The translations under genes and the position numbers were made by a program. Under the pieces are notes generated by a model. That model saw only the letters and a program-made list of their open reading frames with translations. It was not told the DNA's origin and searched no databases. This document shows, piece after piece, positions 34,507 through 43,626 of a DNA stretch of 64,000 nucleotides (the stretch's first letter is position 1; the number at the start of each line of letters is the position of its first letter). The stretch is from Amycolatopsis sp. MtRt-6 (GTDB lineage: Bacteria; Actinomycetota; Actinomycetes; Mycobacteriales; Pseudonocardiaceae), in the NCBI RefSeq assembly GCF_017308975.1, contig NZ_JADWPD010000008.1:124001-188000 (forward strand), written 5' to 3'.

Positions 34507-37071
34507 GTGGCACCCCGTCCACCGTGGCGCGCGGTACTGGCCGGTACCGCCGTCGCGGCGCTCGGCCTCACCGCGGTCAGCCCGGTAACCGCTTTCGCCG
34601 CGGACACCGGCTACGAAGCCGAGAACGCCACCATCTCCCAGGGCGCGGTCGAATCGAACCACGCCGGCTACAGCGGCACCGGCTTCGTCAACTTCGACAA
34701 CGTCGTCGGCAGCTACGTCGAATACTCCGTCAACGCCGCGCAAGCGGGCACGCACACGCTGACCTTCCGCTACGCCAACGGAACCACCGGCAACCGGCCG
34801 GTGAAGCTGACCGTCGACGGCGGCGACAAGGGCACCCTCGACTTCCCCGCCACCGGCGCGTGGACGACCTGGCAGACCGTCACCGCGACCGTGCAGCTCA
34901 CCGCCGGCGTCAACAAGGTCCGCACCACCGCGACCACCGCCACCGGCGGGCCGAACGCCGACAAGCTCACCGACACCTTCACCGCGCCGGTCGACGGTGA
35001 ACCGCCCTCGCCGCCGTCGAACCTCAAGGCGAGCAATGTCCTGCCCACCGCGGCGACCTTCACCTGGACGGCCGCGACGGACAACGTCGGCGTCGTCCGG
35101 TACGAGATCAACCGCGGCGGCAACACCCTCAAGACCGTCGACGGGAACACCACGAGCGCGACCGTCGACAACCTGACCCCGAACACCGCCTACGACATCT
35201 CGGTCGGCGCGTTCGACGCCTCCGGCAACCCGTCGCAGCAGAGCAACGTGGTCACCTTCACCACGCCGCCGAGCGACGACACCACCCCGCCGACCGTGCC
35301 GGGCAACCTGCGCTCCACCGGCGTCACCGCGAACAGCGTCTCCCTGGCGTGGAACGCTTCCACGGACAACGGCGGCACCATCGCCGGCTACGACGTCTAC
35401 CAGGGCGCCGCGAAGGTCGCGACCACGACGTCACTGAGCACGACGATCACCAACCTCGCGCCGAACACGTCCTACACCTTCACCGTCAAGGCCCGCGACC
35501 CCGACGGCAACAGCTCGGCCGCCAGCAACGCCGTCACCGCGAAGACCAGCGCGCCGGGCGGCGCCGGGGGCATCCCGGAGTACGACCGGGACATCGCGAA
35601 GGTCGACCTCGGCTGGTCGGTGGACTTCCTGCCGAACGGGAACGCGCTGGTGACCGAGCGGGACCGGTTCGAGATCCTGCTCGTCACGCCGTCCGGCCAG
35701 AAGACCACGCTGGGCAAGGTGCCGGGCGCGGTCGGCACGAACGGCGAAGGCGGCCTGCTCGGCCTGGCGATCTCGCCGAACTGGACGTCCGACCACGCGA
35801 TCTACCTCTACCACACGGCATCCGGCGACAACCGGATCGTGAAGATGACCTACGACGGCACCACGCTGTCGTCGACGTCGACGCCGGTGCTGACCGGGAT
35901 CGCGAAGAACCGCTACCACAACGGTGGCCGGATCAAGTTCGGTCCCGACGGCAAGCTGTACGCGACGGTCGGCGACGCCAAGAACAGCGACAACGCGCAG
36001 AACAAGAGCTCGCTCAACGGGAAGATCCTGCGCCTCAACGCGGACGGCTCGGCGCCGAGCGACAACCCCTTCTCCGCCACCGGCGGCAACGCGCGGTACG
36101 TCTGGAGCTACGGCCACCGCAACCCGCAGGGCCTGGCCTGGGACTCCCGCGGCCAGCTGTGGGCGGCGGAGTTCGGCGAGAGCAGCCAGGACGAGCTCAA
36201 CCTCATCCAGAAGGGCGGCAACTTCGGCTGGCCCAGCTGCGAAGGCACGCAGGGCAGCTGCGGCGGCTACCTCGCGCCGAAGAAGACCTGGTCGACGTCG
36301 CAGGCCGGGCCGAGCGGGCTGGAGATCGTCAACGACTGGATCTACATCGCCGGCGTCACCGGGCAGCAGCTGTTCGCCACGCAGATCAACGCCGCCGGCA
36401 CCGGCGTCGGCACGGTGTCGACGCTGTTCTCCGGCCGCTGGGGCCGGCTGCGCTCGGTCACCAGGACCCCGGCCGGCGGGCTCTGGCTGACCTCGACGAA
36501 CAACGACAAGAACGGCGGCACGCCGTCGGCGCTGGACAACGTGATCGTGCAGCTGAAGTTCCCGGGCGGCAGCACGCCCGGCGGCTTCAAGCTGACCAGC
36601 TCCGCCTTCGCCGACAACGCCACCATCCCGGACAAGTACACCTGCGCCGGGGACGGCACGGCGGGCCAGGACCCGTCGCCGCCGCTCGCGTGGGGAGCTT
36701 CCGACGGCGCGAAGGGCTACGCCGTCGTGTTCGCCGACGTCGCGAACAGCGGCACCAAGCTGCACTGGGCGATCTGGGACGTCCCGGCGGTCACCCGGTC
36801 GCTGCCGGAGGGGCTCGGCGCGGGGTACACCGTGCCGAACCAGGGTGGCGCGAAACAGAAGGCGATGGGCAGCGGGGCGAACGCGCAGAAGTTCTTCGGC
36901 CCCTGCCCGGGCGGTTCGAGCCACCCGTACACGTTCACGCTCTACGCCCTGAACACCGCGACCGTGCCCGGGCTGACGTCGTCCTCGACGATGGCCCAGG
37001 TCGAAACGGCGATCAAGGGCGCGTCGACGGCGAACGTGGTGCTGCGCGGCAAGTCCAGCGCGGCCGCCTGA
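34507..37071 (+). CDS. secreted multidomain PQQ-type sugar dehydrogenase with CBM, two FN3 and a PEBP-like domain
   Basis: This 854-residue protein is exported by a signal peptide (cleavage near AFA-AD, residues 31-33). Residues about 35-160 form a CBM6/35-like carbohydrate-binding module (YEAENATISQG...GYSGTGFVNF). Two fibronectin type III modules follow at about 165-255 and 260-350. Residues about 355-690 are a glucose/sorbosone dehydrogenase beta-propeller (GEGGLLGLAISPNW, YHNGGRIKFGPDGKLYATVGD, YGHRNPQGLAWD, EFGESSQDELNLIQKGGNFGWP), the PQQ-binding fold. Residues about 693-850 are a YbhB/PEBP-like domain (FADNATIPDKYTCAGDG, SPPLAWG, GGAKQKAMGSG, YTFTLYALN). The GTG start at 34507 follows AGGAGG. 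It probably oxidises sugars or polysaccharide ends outside the cell. PQQ biosynthesis genes are not seen in this window. Confidence 0.88.
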   Translation: MAPRPPWRAVLAGTAVAALGLTAVSPVTAFAADTGYEAENATISQGAVESNHAGYSGTGFVNFDNVVGSYVEYSVNAAQAGTHTLTFRYANGTTGNRPVKLTVDGGDKGTLDFPATGAWTTWQTVTATVQLTAGVNKVRTTATTATGGPNADKLTDTFTAPVDGEPPSPPSNLKASNVLPTAATFTWTAATDNVGVVRYEINRGGNTLKTVDGNTTSATVDNLTPNTAYDISVGAFDASGNPSQQSNVVTFTTPPSDDTTPPTVPGNLRSTGVTANSVSLAWNASTDNGGTIAGYDVYQGAAKVATTTSLSTTITNLAPNTSYTFTVKARDPDGNSSAASNAVTAKTSAPGGAGGIPEYDRDIAKVDLGWSVDFLPNGNALVTERDRFEILLVTPSGQKTTLGKVPGAVGTNGEGGLLGLAISPNWTSDHAIYLYHTASGDNRIVKMTYDGTTLSSTSTPVLTGIAKNRYHNGGRIKFGPDGKLYATVGDAKNSDNAQNKSSLNGKILRLNADGSAPSDNPFSATGGNARYVWSYGHRNPQGLAWDSRGQLWAAEFGESSQDELNLIQKGGNFGWPSCEGTQGSCGGYLAPKKTWSTSQAGPSGLEIVNDWIYIAGVTGQQLFATQINAAGTGVGTVSTLFSGRWGRLRSVTRTPAGGLWLTSTNNDKNGGTPSALDNVIVQLKFPGGSTPGGFKLTSSAFADNATIPDKYTCAGDGTAGQDPSPPLAWGASDGAKGYAVVFADVANSGTKLHWAIWDVPAVTRSLPEGLGAGYTVPNQGGAKQKAMGSGANAQKFFGPCPGGSSHPYTFTLYALNTATVPGLTSSSTMAQVETAIKGASTANVVLRGKSSAAA

Positions 37072-37077
37072 AAGCCG

Positions 37078-37116
37078 CGGCAGGGGTGACCGGAGCGGCG
37101 CCGGTCACCCCTGCCG
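37078..37116. terminator. bidirectional hairpin terminator
   Basis: A perfect 16-bp stem (CGGCAGGGGTGACCGG / CCGGTCACCCCTGCCG) with a 7-base loop stands between the convergent sugar dehydrogenase and the small minus-strand gene. Confidence 0.88.
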
Positions 37117-37119
37117 CCC

Positions 37120-37488
37120 TCAGCCCGTTCCGGCGATCCGGCGCAGGTGCGCGTCGACGTCGAAGCCGTGTTCCTCCAGCCGGCGGCGGGCCAGCAGGAG
37201 CTCGTCGGGGGTGAACAGCTCGGCGTACTCCTCGCGGAGCATGACCGCCTCGGAGCTGCGGCCGAGCTGGTTCTTCTCCCACAGCACGGTGAACCCGCCC
37301 GCCGTGCCGGCCCCGCGCAGCAGCAGCCGGGCCGCTTCGACACCACCGTGCTCGCGCACCATGCGTTCGAACTGGGCGGGCCGGTAGCCGAAATCCTTCG
37401 CGAGAACCCGGCACCCGTCGAGCAGATCCTCGGTGAACCGCGCGGCGAGCCGGGGATCGGCCGGGACGGATGCGGCTGGTTCGGGCAT
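37120..37488 (-). CDS. small conserved actinobacterial protein of unknown function
   Basis: This 122-residue acidic soluble protein contains YRPAQFERMVREHGGVEAARLLL, GGFTVLWEKNQLGRSSEAVML and ELFTPDELLLARRRLEEHGFDV. From memory this pattern (a helical unit, FT.LWE...L..S.EA..L, then LFT..E...A..RL...G.D) recurs in many actinobacterial proteins, alone or as a C-terminal module, without a known function. It ends just inside the shared terminator. No membrane segment or signal. Confidence 0.72.
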   Translation of the reverse strand: MPEPAASVPADPRLAARFTEDLLDGCRVLAKDFGYRPAQFERMVREHGGVEAARLLLRGAGTAGGFTVLWEKNQLGRSSEAVMLREEYAELFTPDELLLARRRLEEHGFDVDAHLRRIAGTG

Positions 37489-37651
37489 GGGGCAGACCTC
37501 TCGACGCGACGGCTTCCCAGATTAATCGTGAACCGGGGTGGTTTCGCTACGCCATTCGAGCAACGAATTTTCGACGAGCACTCTCCGTGGCAGCCAGAAC
37601 GGGCAACAGCGGCGAACCGGAACTGTCGGTGAGGTCTGCCATGCTGACCGC

Positions 37652-38251
37652 ATGCGAACCGTGGTCCACGGCGACGTCCACGTCCACTATGGACAGATCT
37701 ACGTCCACGACGAGGCCGGCGAGCCGTTCGACGGCGACCTGACGGCGTGCTTCGCCGGGCAGCGCAACGGGCTGTGCGGCGCCGCGGTGCCCGGCACCCT
37801 GTTCCTCATCACCGGGCTGCACACCGGCGAGGTCGGCTTCACCGCCGAGGTGCACCCGGCGGAGCCGCCGGACGACGGCGGGGAGGACGTCGTCGAGGTC
37901 TCCTTCCACGTCGAAGGCCGGACGAGGCTGGTCACCTGGGGCGGCGAGGACTGGTGGGACCTCGAGCTGCCCCCGGGCGACTACCGCGTCCGCTACCGCG
38001 GCACGGCGATGGACGCGGGCCGCGACCGCGACACCCGGCTCGGCGGCGAGCCCCCGCTGGACAGTTACGTGCTGCAGTTCTGGCCCGCGCCACCGGCCGA
38101 AGACGTGATCGTCCGCGAAACGAGCGCGATCGCGGCCTACTGGCACGGTTTCGCGCGCGATCTGCCTCCGCCGGTGACCGAAGCGGAGCTCGCGGCCCTG
38201 CGGGAACACCGGCGGCGGGCCGAGGAGCGGGCGCGGCAGCTCCGCGAATAG
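37652..38251 (+). CDS. hypothetical protein
   Basis: This 199-residue soluble protein starts at ATG 37652. It has a beta-rich N-terminal two thirds (VVHGDVHVHYGQIYVHDEAG, DWWDLELPPGDYRVRYRGTAMD, YVLQFWPAPPAEDVIVRETS) and a basic helical C-terminus. No catalytic motif or known domain is recognised; the FWPAPPA segment reminds me of other actinobacterial small beta-sandwich proteins that may be immunity or regulatory proteins. It is convergent with the TetR gene. The frame and codon use support a real gene. Confidence 0.65.
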   Translation: MRTVVHGDVHVHYGQIYVHDEAGEPFDGDLTACFAGQRNGLCGAAVPGTLFLITGLHTGEVGFTAEVHPAEPPDDGGEDVVEVSFHVEGRTRLVTWGGEDWWDLELPPGDYRVRYRGTAMDAGRDRDTRLGGEPPLDSYVLQFWPAPPAEDVIVRETSAIAAYWHGFARDLPPPVTEAELAALREHRRRAEERARQLRE

Positions 38252-38394
38252 GGGGCGCGCCGCCGTTCGCTGCCGGGGTTCGCGGCTCGCCGGCATCGGA
38301 AACGACGTGCGGCGGCGCGCACGTCGACCCGGCCCGGCGGCCTCGCCACCGGCGCTCCCGCCGACACCCGGCGATCCGGTCCCCGGTCCCCGCC

Positions 38395-39003
38395 TCACCA
38401 GCCGAACAGGCCGCCCATGATCCGGGCGCAGCGGGCGGTCATCGCGTCGGCGTCTTCGCCCGGGCGGTCGATCCACCAGCTGATCAGCGAGTCGACGACG
38501 CCCGTCCACACCTGGGCCACCGCCTCGATGTCCGCCGGGTCGGCCAGGCCGCGCGAGGTCAGCAGCTGCGTGGCGCCGAGCACGGCGAACGCGTCCAGGC
38601 GGCGGCGGTAGTCCGCGGCCGCCGCGGCGATGTCACCCGTCGACGGCACCGTGGGGTCGCGCAGGAGGCGCCACGCGTAGCGGTCGTGGTCGAACGTCGT
38701 GAAGATCGCCGAGAGCACCTTCAGCGGCATCTGGTCGGGCTCGCCGCCCGCCGCCATCGTCGTCGCGACGCCGTCGGTGAGCCGGCCGCCCGCGCGGTGC
38801 AGGCAGGCCAGGTACAGCCCGTCCTTCGAGCCGAAGTACTGGTACAGCAACGGCTTGGTGACCCCGACCCGGCGCGCGATCTCGACCATCGAGGCACCCG
38901 CGTAGCCCGCGCGGCCGAACTCCTCCGTGCCGGCCACGACGAGCTGGGCCTCGCGCTCTTCGCGGGGCATGCCCTTGGTGCCGACCGGCCTTGACTCCGT
39001 CAC
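38395..39003 (-). CDS. TetR-family transcriptional regulator
   Basis: This 202-residue repressor has an N-terminal TetR DNA-binding domain: AGTEEFGRAGYAGASMVEIARRVGVTKPLLYQYFGSKDGLYLACL. The rest is a helical ligand-binding and dimerisation domain. The start is GTG at 39003. It is divergent from the sterol desaturase-like gene with 70 bases between them that hold a dyad, so it probably represses that gene and itself. Confidence 0.9.
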   Translation of the reverse strand: MTESRPVGTKGMPREEREAQLVVAGTEEFGRAGYAGASMVEIARRVGVTKPLLYQYFGSKDGLYLACLHRAGGRLTDGVATTMAAGGEPDQMPLKVLSAIFTTFDHDRYAWRLLRDPTVPSTGDIAAAAADYRRRLDAFAVLGATQLLTSRGLADPADIEAVAQVWTGVVDSLISWWIDRPGEDADAMTARCARIMGGLFGW

Positions 39004-39022
39004 ACCCGAGAGCCTACCGTGC

Positions 39023-39047
39023 GTAAAGTGACCCGAGGGTAAGTTAC
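39023..39047. promoter_or_regulatory. candidate TetR operator
   Basis: An imperfect dyad centred on ACCCGAGGGT, with outer GTAA and TTAC ends, lies between the divergent TetR and sterol desaturase genes. Confidence 0.4.
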
Positions 39048-39073
39048 CGCATGGTCAGATCCGAGGAGGCAAC

Positions 39074-39970
39074 GTGGCCGAGTTCCTGGCACACCTGCGC
39101 GACCCCGTGCTGTTCGCGATTCCGGTGTTCCTGCTCTTCGTGACGATCGAAATCGTGGCGGTGCACGTCCTCGGGCACGACGACAACGTCGTCGGCTACA
39201 GCGTCGCCGACACGCGCACGAGCATGCTGATGGGCACTGTCGCGGTCGGCGTCAACGCGCTGTTCCGGCTGGTGATGCTGGTCGTGTTCGCGGCGCTGTT
39301 CGAGCTGGCGCCGGTCAAGTTCGACCCGCGTGACTGGTGGACGTGGGTGCTGATGCTGCTCGGCCAGGAACTCGTGTTCTACGCCTACCACCGGGCCAGC
39401 CACCGCGTGCGGCTGCTCTGGGCCGGCCACCAGGTCCACCACTCCAGCGAGCACTACAACTTCTCGACGGCGCTGCGCCAGAAGTGGACCCCGTACTTCC
39501 AGCTGCCGTTCTGGTCGGTCCTGGCGCTCTGCGGGATCCCGCCGTGGATGATCCTCACCGGGCTGTCGATCGACCTCGTCTACCAGTTCTTCGTGCACAC
39601 CGAGAAGGTCGGCAAGCTCCCGCGCTGGTTCGAGTACGTCTTCAACACCCCGTCCCACCACCGCGTCCACCACGGCAGCGACGAGGCGTATCTCGATTCC
39701 AACTACGGCGGCATCCTGATCATCTGGGACCGGATGTTCGGCAGTTTCGTCCCGGAGGGCACGCGGCCGACGTACGGGCTGACGACGAACATCGGGACGT
39801 ACAACCTGCTGCGCGTGGGCTTCCACGAGTACGGCTCGATCCTGCGTGACCTGCGCGCGGCCCGGACGTGGCGCGAGCGCGCGGGGTACGTGTTCGGGCC
39901 GCCCGGCTGGCAGCCCGCGCTACGCGATGTCGCGCAGGGCCAGGCTGTTCAGGGGCGGGCGCTGCGGTGA
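39074..39970 (+). CDS. sterol desaturase / fatty acid hydroxylase family protein
   Basis: This 298-residue membrane protein belongs to the diiron fatty acid hydroxylase superfamily. The histidine clusters are HRASH, HQVHHSSEH and HHRVHHGSD, spaced as in the family, with about four hydrophobic segments around them. Such enzymes hydroxylate or desaturate lipids or sterols, or cleave alkylglycerol ethers. The GTG start at 39074 is preceded by GAGGAGG. It is divergent from the TetR regulator, and its last 51 bases overlap the convergent GpgS gene. Confidence 0.88.
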   Translation: MAEFLAHLRDPVLFAIPVFLLFVTIEIVAVHVLGHDDNVVGYSVADTRTSMLMGTVAVGVNALFRLVMLVVFAALFELAPVKFDPRDWWTWVLMLLGQELVFYAYHRASHRVRLLWAGHQVHHSSEHYNFSTALRQKWTPYFQLPFWSVLALCGIPPWMILTGLSIDLVYQFFVHTEKVGKLPRWFEYVFNTPSHHRVHHGSDEAYLDSNYGGILIIWDRMFGSFVPEGTRPTYGLTTNIGTYNLLRVGFHEYGSILRDLRAARTWRERAGYVFGPPGWQPALRDVAQGQAVQGRALR

Positions 39971-40879
39971 GGTGAGGTCGGTCAGCACGATCTCGCGCTC
40001 GACGCCGGGGGACGTCCCGCGCCGGAACTGCGCGAGCAGCGTCGCCGGCGGGGCCGCGGTGACCAGCCTGCCGTGGCGTTCCAGGCGGTCGAAGAGCGTC
40101 TGCATGATCTGCCCGGCCATCCGGCCCAGCGCCTGGGTGCTCTGGTGGCGGTGCGCGCGGTGGCCGAGGTCGACCTGGGCGAGGGCGTCGAGGCCGCGCA
40201 GCTCCAGCAGGTCGATGAGGTGCCCGACCTCGACGCCGTAGTTCGCGACGAACGGGATGCTCTCCAGCACTTCGCGGCGGCCCGCGTATTCCCCGGCCAG
40301 CGGCTGGACGAACCCGGCCAGCTCCGGCCAGAACATGTTGAGCAGCGGCCGGGCGACGAGTTCGGTGACCCGGCCGCCGCCGTCCGCCTCGGTGCCGAGC
40401 GGGCGGTGGTAGAAGCCCTTGACGTAGGCGACCGTCGGGTCGGTGAGCAGCGGGCCGAGCAGCCCGGTGACGTAGTCCGTGGTGAAGTCGTACAGGTCGC
40501 CGTCGACGAAGACGACGAGATCGCCGCTCGTCGCCGCGACGCCCTTCCACAGCGCTTCGCCCTTGCCGGCCAGCCCGTCGAGCCCGGGGAAGACGGCGTC
40601 CTGCGCGACGACGGCCGCCCCCGCGGCGGCGGCCACCTCGGCGGTGGCGTCGGTGGAGTGGCTGTCGACGACGAGGATCTCGTCGACGAGCACGCCGTAC
40701 AGCTCGTCCCGGATCGCCGCGACGATCGCGCCGACCGTGGCTTCCTCGTTGCGGGCCGGGATGACGACGGACACGGTGGTGCCGCGCTTGGCCGCGACCA
40801 GCTCCCGGACGGTCCAGTCCCCGGCCTTGCTGCTGCGCCGGGTGAGCCAGGTGCCGATTTCCGGCGAAACCTGCAGCAT
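39920..40879 (-). CDS. gpgS: glucosyl-3-phosphoglycerate synthase
   Basis: This 319-residue GT-A fold enzyme of family GT81 joins glucose from UDP-glucose to 3-phosphoglycerate. That is the first step toward glucosylglycerate and, in mycobacteria, methylglucose lipopolysaccharide. It closely follows M. tuberculosis GpgS: TVRELVAAKRGTTVSVVIPARNEEATVG, GKGEALWKG, VVFVDGDL (the metal-binding DxD-type motif, DGD), GGGRVTELVARPLL, and HRAHRHQ. ATG at 40879. It stands alone, convergent with the sterol desaturase gene. Partner genes (phosphatase, methyltransferases) are not seen here. Confidence 0.88.
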   Translation of the reverse strand: MLQVSPEIGTWLTRRSSKAGDWTVRELVAAKRGTTVSVVIPARNEEATVGAIVAAIRDELYGVLVDEILVVDSHSTDATAEVAAAAGAAVVAQDAVFPGLDGLAGKGEALWKGVAATSGDLVVFVDGDLYDFTTDYVTGLLGPLLTDPTVAYVKGFYHRPLGTEADGGGRVTELVARPLLNMFWPELAGFVQPLAGEYAGRREVLESIPFVANYGVEVGHLIDLLELRGLDALAQVDLGHRAHRHQSTQALGRMAGQIMQTLFDRLERHGRLVTAAPPATLLAQFRRGTSPGVEREIVLTDLTSPQRPPLNSLALRDIA

Positions 40880-41121
40880 GCGCTTCCCCTTCCCTCGTTC
40901 CCTGCCGAGGTTCGGGGTCCCGCGTTTCGGCGGCCGCTCCCCGGTGCTACCGGGGTGTTACGAGATGGCGGGCCGCGTTAAACCGGCTGACCGGCGACGG
41001 CCCACGCTCCAGGCTCCCCCGCGGTGTGGAAGCGGCTCGTCCGCGGGCTGACCCGGGAACCCGCGATCGCGGAACCGTGGCTGCGGGATATCGTCACGCG
41101 TCTTGCGGCAAAGGGGGGTTC

Positions 41122-41586
41122 ATGACCACTGCGGACGACAACGACCGGCGGTTCCGCCTGGACGTTCTCGCCACGATCGTCCAGGAGGAGTTGCTGGCGG
41201 CCGGCCTACCGGTTCTGTCCGGCAACGATCCGGCCGGCTCGGTCGGCGCCATCGTGCACGCCGATGTGCCGCAGCTTCGCGGCGTGACGGTCGACTGGCA
41301 GGAGCACACCCTCTTCTGGGACGCGAGCAAGGAAGCCTTGGCCGAGGACCCGCTCCAGGAAGGTGCCGAGTGCGCGGCGTTCGGCAAACTCGCGGTCGCG
41401 ATCGGCGAAGCGATGGCCGAGGCGATGCGGAAGATCCTCACCGCCGCCGGCCTCGATGTCACCGGCAGCGGCGACGACTACGCGCCCCACCAGCTGCTGG
41501 TCACCCGCCGGCTGGCCCTTTCACCCTGGCAAGCGCGTCGCGACGCCAAGTTCCAGCGGCAGCAGGACGCGATGCGCGCGGTCTAG
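41122..41586 (+). CDS. hypothetical protein
   Basis: This 154-residue soluble protein starts at ATG 41122 after a strong AAGGGGGG site. It has an alternating helix/strand pattern (RLDVLATIVQEELLAAGLPVL, RGVTVDWQEHTLFWDASKEAL, CAAFGKLAVAIGEAMAEAMRKIL) and a basic C-terminus. No domain is recognised. It lies alone, convergent with whiA, at one edge of the accessory block between gap and whiA. Confidence 0.68.
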   Translation: MTTADDNDRRFRLDVLATIVQEELLAAGLPVLSGNDPAGSVGAIVHADVPQLRGVTVDWQEHTLFWDASKEALAEDPLQEGAECAAFGKLAVAIGEAMAEAMRKILTAAGLDVTGSGDDYAPHQLLVTRRLALSPWQARRDAKFQRQQDAMRAV

Positions 41587-41638
41587 CGGGCGAAGCACGA
41601 AGCCGAATGCCCGAACCACGGCCCCGGCCGCTGAGCCC

Positions 41639-42631
41639 TCAGGCGTCTTCCTCTTCCAGCATCTCCGGGGTGACCGCCGACTCGGTGTCCGGGATGTTCA
41701 GGTCCTTGGCCCGCTTGTCCGCCATCGCCAGCAACCGCCGGATGCGGCCCGCCACCGCGTCCTTCGTCATCTGCGGGTCCGACAGCTGGCCCAGTTCCTC
41801 CAGCGACGCCTGGCGGTTGGACAGCCGGAGCCGGCCCGCCGCCAGGAGGTGGTCCGGGGCCGTGTCGCCGAGGATCTCCAGGGCGCGCTCGACCCGGGCC
41901 GCCGCCGCCACGGCCGCGCGGGCCGAACGCCGCAGGTTGGCGTCGTCGAAGTTGGCCAGGCGGTTCGCCGTCGCGCGGACCTCGCGGCGCATGCGGCGCT
42001 CTTCCCACTGCAGGACGCTCGCGTGCGCGCCCAGGCGGGTCAGCAGCGCGCCGATCGCGTCGCCGTCGCGGACCACCACGCGATCCGCTCCGCGGACCTC
42101 GCGGGACTTCGCCTGGATGCCCATCCGGCGCGCCGCGCCCACCAGGGCCAACGCCGCCTCCGGGCCCGGGCACGTCACCTCCAGCGACGACGAGCGGCCC
42201 GGCTCGGTCAGCGACCCGTGCGCGAGGAACGCGCCCCGCCACGCCGCTTCCGCGTCGGCCACGCCGCCGGACACCACGGCCGCCGGCAGCCCGCGCACCG
42301 GGCGGCCGCGCTGGTCGATCAGCCCGGTCTGGCGGGCCAGGCCCTCGCCGTCCTTCACCACGCGCACGACGTACCGGGTGCCCTTGCGCAGCCCGCCGCT
42401 GGCGGTGATCACGTGGACGTCCGAATGGTGGCCGTACAGCTCGTGGATCTCCTTGCGCAGCCGTCGTGCGACCGAGCCCGTGTCGAGCTCCGCCTCCACG
42501 ACCACCCGGCCGGCCACGATGTGCAGCCCGCCGGCGAAGCGAAGCAGCGACGCGACCTCCGCCCGGCGCGGCCCGATCTTCGTGATCTCCAGCCGGCTCA
42601 GCTCGTCCTTCACCGCGGCGGTCATCGCCAT
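41639..42631 (-). CDS. whiA: DNA-binding protein WhiA
   Basis: This 330-residue protein is the sporulation and division regulator WhiA, closely matching the M. tuberculosis protein. The N-terminal half is LAGLIDADG-homing-endonuclease-like ([50 protein letters not shown]) and the C-terminal part is a helix-turn-helix ([32 protein letters not shown]). In Streptomyces it acts with WhiB at ftsZ and other division promoters. ATG at 42631 has GGGAGGGG upstream and overlaps the yvcK TAA by one base. Normally gap follows it; here an unrelated small gene does. Confidence 0.97.
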   Translation of the reverse strand: MAMTAAVKDELSRLEITKIGPRRAEVASLLRFAGGLHIVAGRVVVEAELDTGSVARRLRKEIHELYGHHSDVHVITASGGLRKGTRYVVRVVKDGEGLARQTGLIDQRGRPVRGLPAAVVSGGVADAEAAWRGAFLAHGSLTEPGRSSSLEVTCPGPEAALALVGAARRMGIQAKSREVRGADRVVVRDGDAIGALLTRLGAHASVLQWEERRMRREVRATANRLANFDDANLRRSARAAVAAAARVERALEILGDTAPDHLLAAGRLRLSNRQASLEELGQLSDPQMTKDAVAGRIRRLLAMADKRAKDLNIPDTESAVTPEMLEEEDA

Positions 42632-43626
42632 TACTGCCCCTCCCTGCCTTTCGCTCCTCCCCCGTGCTCTCCGCCGAGACCGAGAGCCTCCCGCATGCAC
42701 AACGCGAGCGCATCAGGATCATGCCGTCCCGGCACTCCGGGGTCGGCGACCGCCCCCAGGTGTGCCCGGCCGCCCAGCCGCTGCGCCGCGCGGCGGAGAT
42801 TCGCCGGGTCGGGCACGGAATCGCGGTCCGCGATCACCGCGTCGACCCGCAGATCGGGCGCGTGCTCGAAGAGTACGTCGAGATGGCGCTCCGGGGAGAA
42901 TCCCGCGGTTTCCCCCGGCTGGGGGACAAGGTTGAGCACGAGCGCTTTCGTCGCGGCCGTCCGCACGAGGGCGTCGTGGAGCCCCGGCACGAGCAGGTGC
43001 GGCAGGACGCTGGTGAACCACGAACCCGGGCCGAGGAACACGACGTCGGCGTTCAGCACCGCTTCCACCGCCGCTTCGCACGCCAGCGGCGGGCGCCCGG
43101 ACCGGCCCGGTGAGCGCAGGCTGACGCGCCGCACCTGGCCGGGTGTCGAGGCGACCGCGACCTGGCCGCGGATCGTGCGCAGGGCCGCCGGGTCCTCGCT
43201 GTCGAGGCCGCTGACCTCGCCCTCGATCTCCAGGGGCTCCGGTGACATCGGCAGCACGCGGCCGGAGACGCCCATCAGCCGGCAGGCCTCGTCGAGCGCG
43301 GCGACCGGGTCGCCGAGCACCTCGAACAGCCCGGCCAGCAGCAGGTTGCCGACCGCGTGCCCGGCCAGTGCGCCGTCGCCGCCGAAGCGGTGCTGGAAGA
43401 CCTCGGCCCAGAGCGTGCCGCCGTCCTCCGCGGCGAAGGCGGCGAACGCCTGCCGCAGGTCGCCCGGCGGCAGCAGGCCGAGCTCGCGCCGGAGCCGGCC
43501 GGACGATCCGCCGTCGTCGGCCACGGTCACGACCGCGGTGACGTCGGGGGTCACCCGCCGCACCGCGGACAACGTGGCGTGCAGCCCGTGGCCGCCCCCG
43601 AGGGCGACCGCGCGCACGTTATTCAC
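42631..43626 (-). CDS. yvcK: gluconeogenesis factor YvcK/CuvA (CofD-like)
   Basis: This 331-residue protein of the UPF0052/YvcK family binds UDP-sugars and is linked to cell wall control and growth on gluconeogenic carbon; the mycobacterial member is CuvA. The signature is [18 protein letters not shown] and [28 protein letters not shown] near the N-terminus. GTG at 43626 is used ([11 protein letters not shown] follows); GTG at 43617 and TTG at 43632 are alternatives. It overlaps the rapZ end by 8 bases and shares one base with the whiA start. Confidence 0.94.
   Translation of the reverse strand: MNNVRAVALGGGHGLHATLSAVRRVTPDVTAVVTVADDGGSSGRLRRELGLLPPGDLRQAFAAFAAEDGGTLWAEVFQHRFGGDGALAGHAVGNLLLAGLFEVLGDPVAALDEACRLMGVSGRVLPMSPEPLEIEGEVSGLDSEDPAALRTIRGQVAVASTPGQVRRVSLRSPGRSGRPPLACEAAVEAVLNADVVFLGPGSWFTSVLPHLLVPGLHDALVRTAATKALVLNLVPQPGETAGFSPERHLDVLFEHAPDLRVDAVIADRDSVPDPANLRRAAQRLGGRAHLGAVADPGVPGRHDPDALALCMREALGLGGEHGGGAKGREGQ

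Noticed and set aside
38255..38320. A terminator between the convergent hypothetical gene and TetR gene
   Set aside because: The 10-bp arms (GCGCGCCGCC / GGCGGCGCGC) are separated by 46 bases, too loose to call a terminator.
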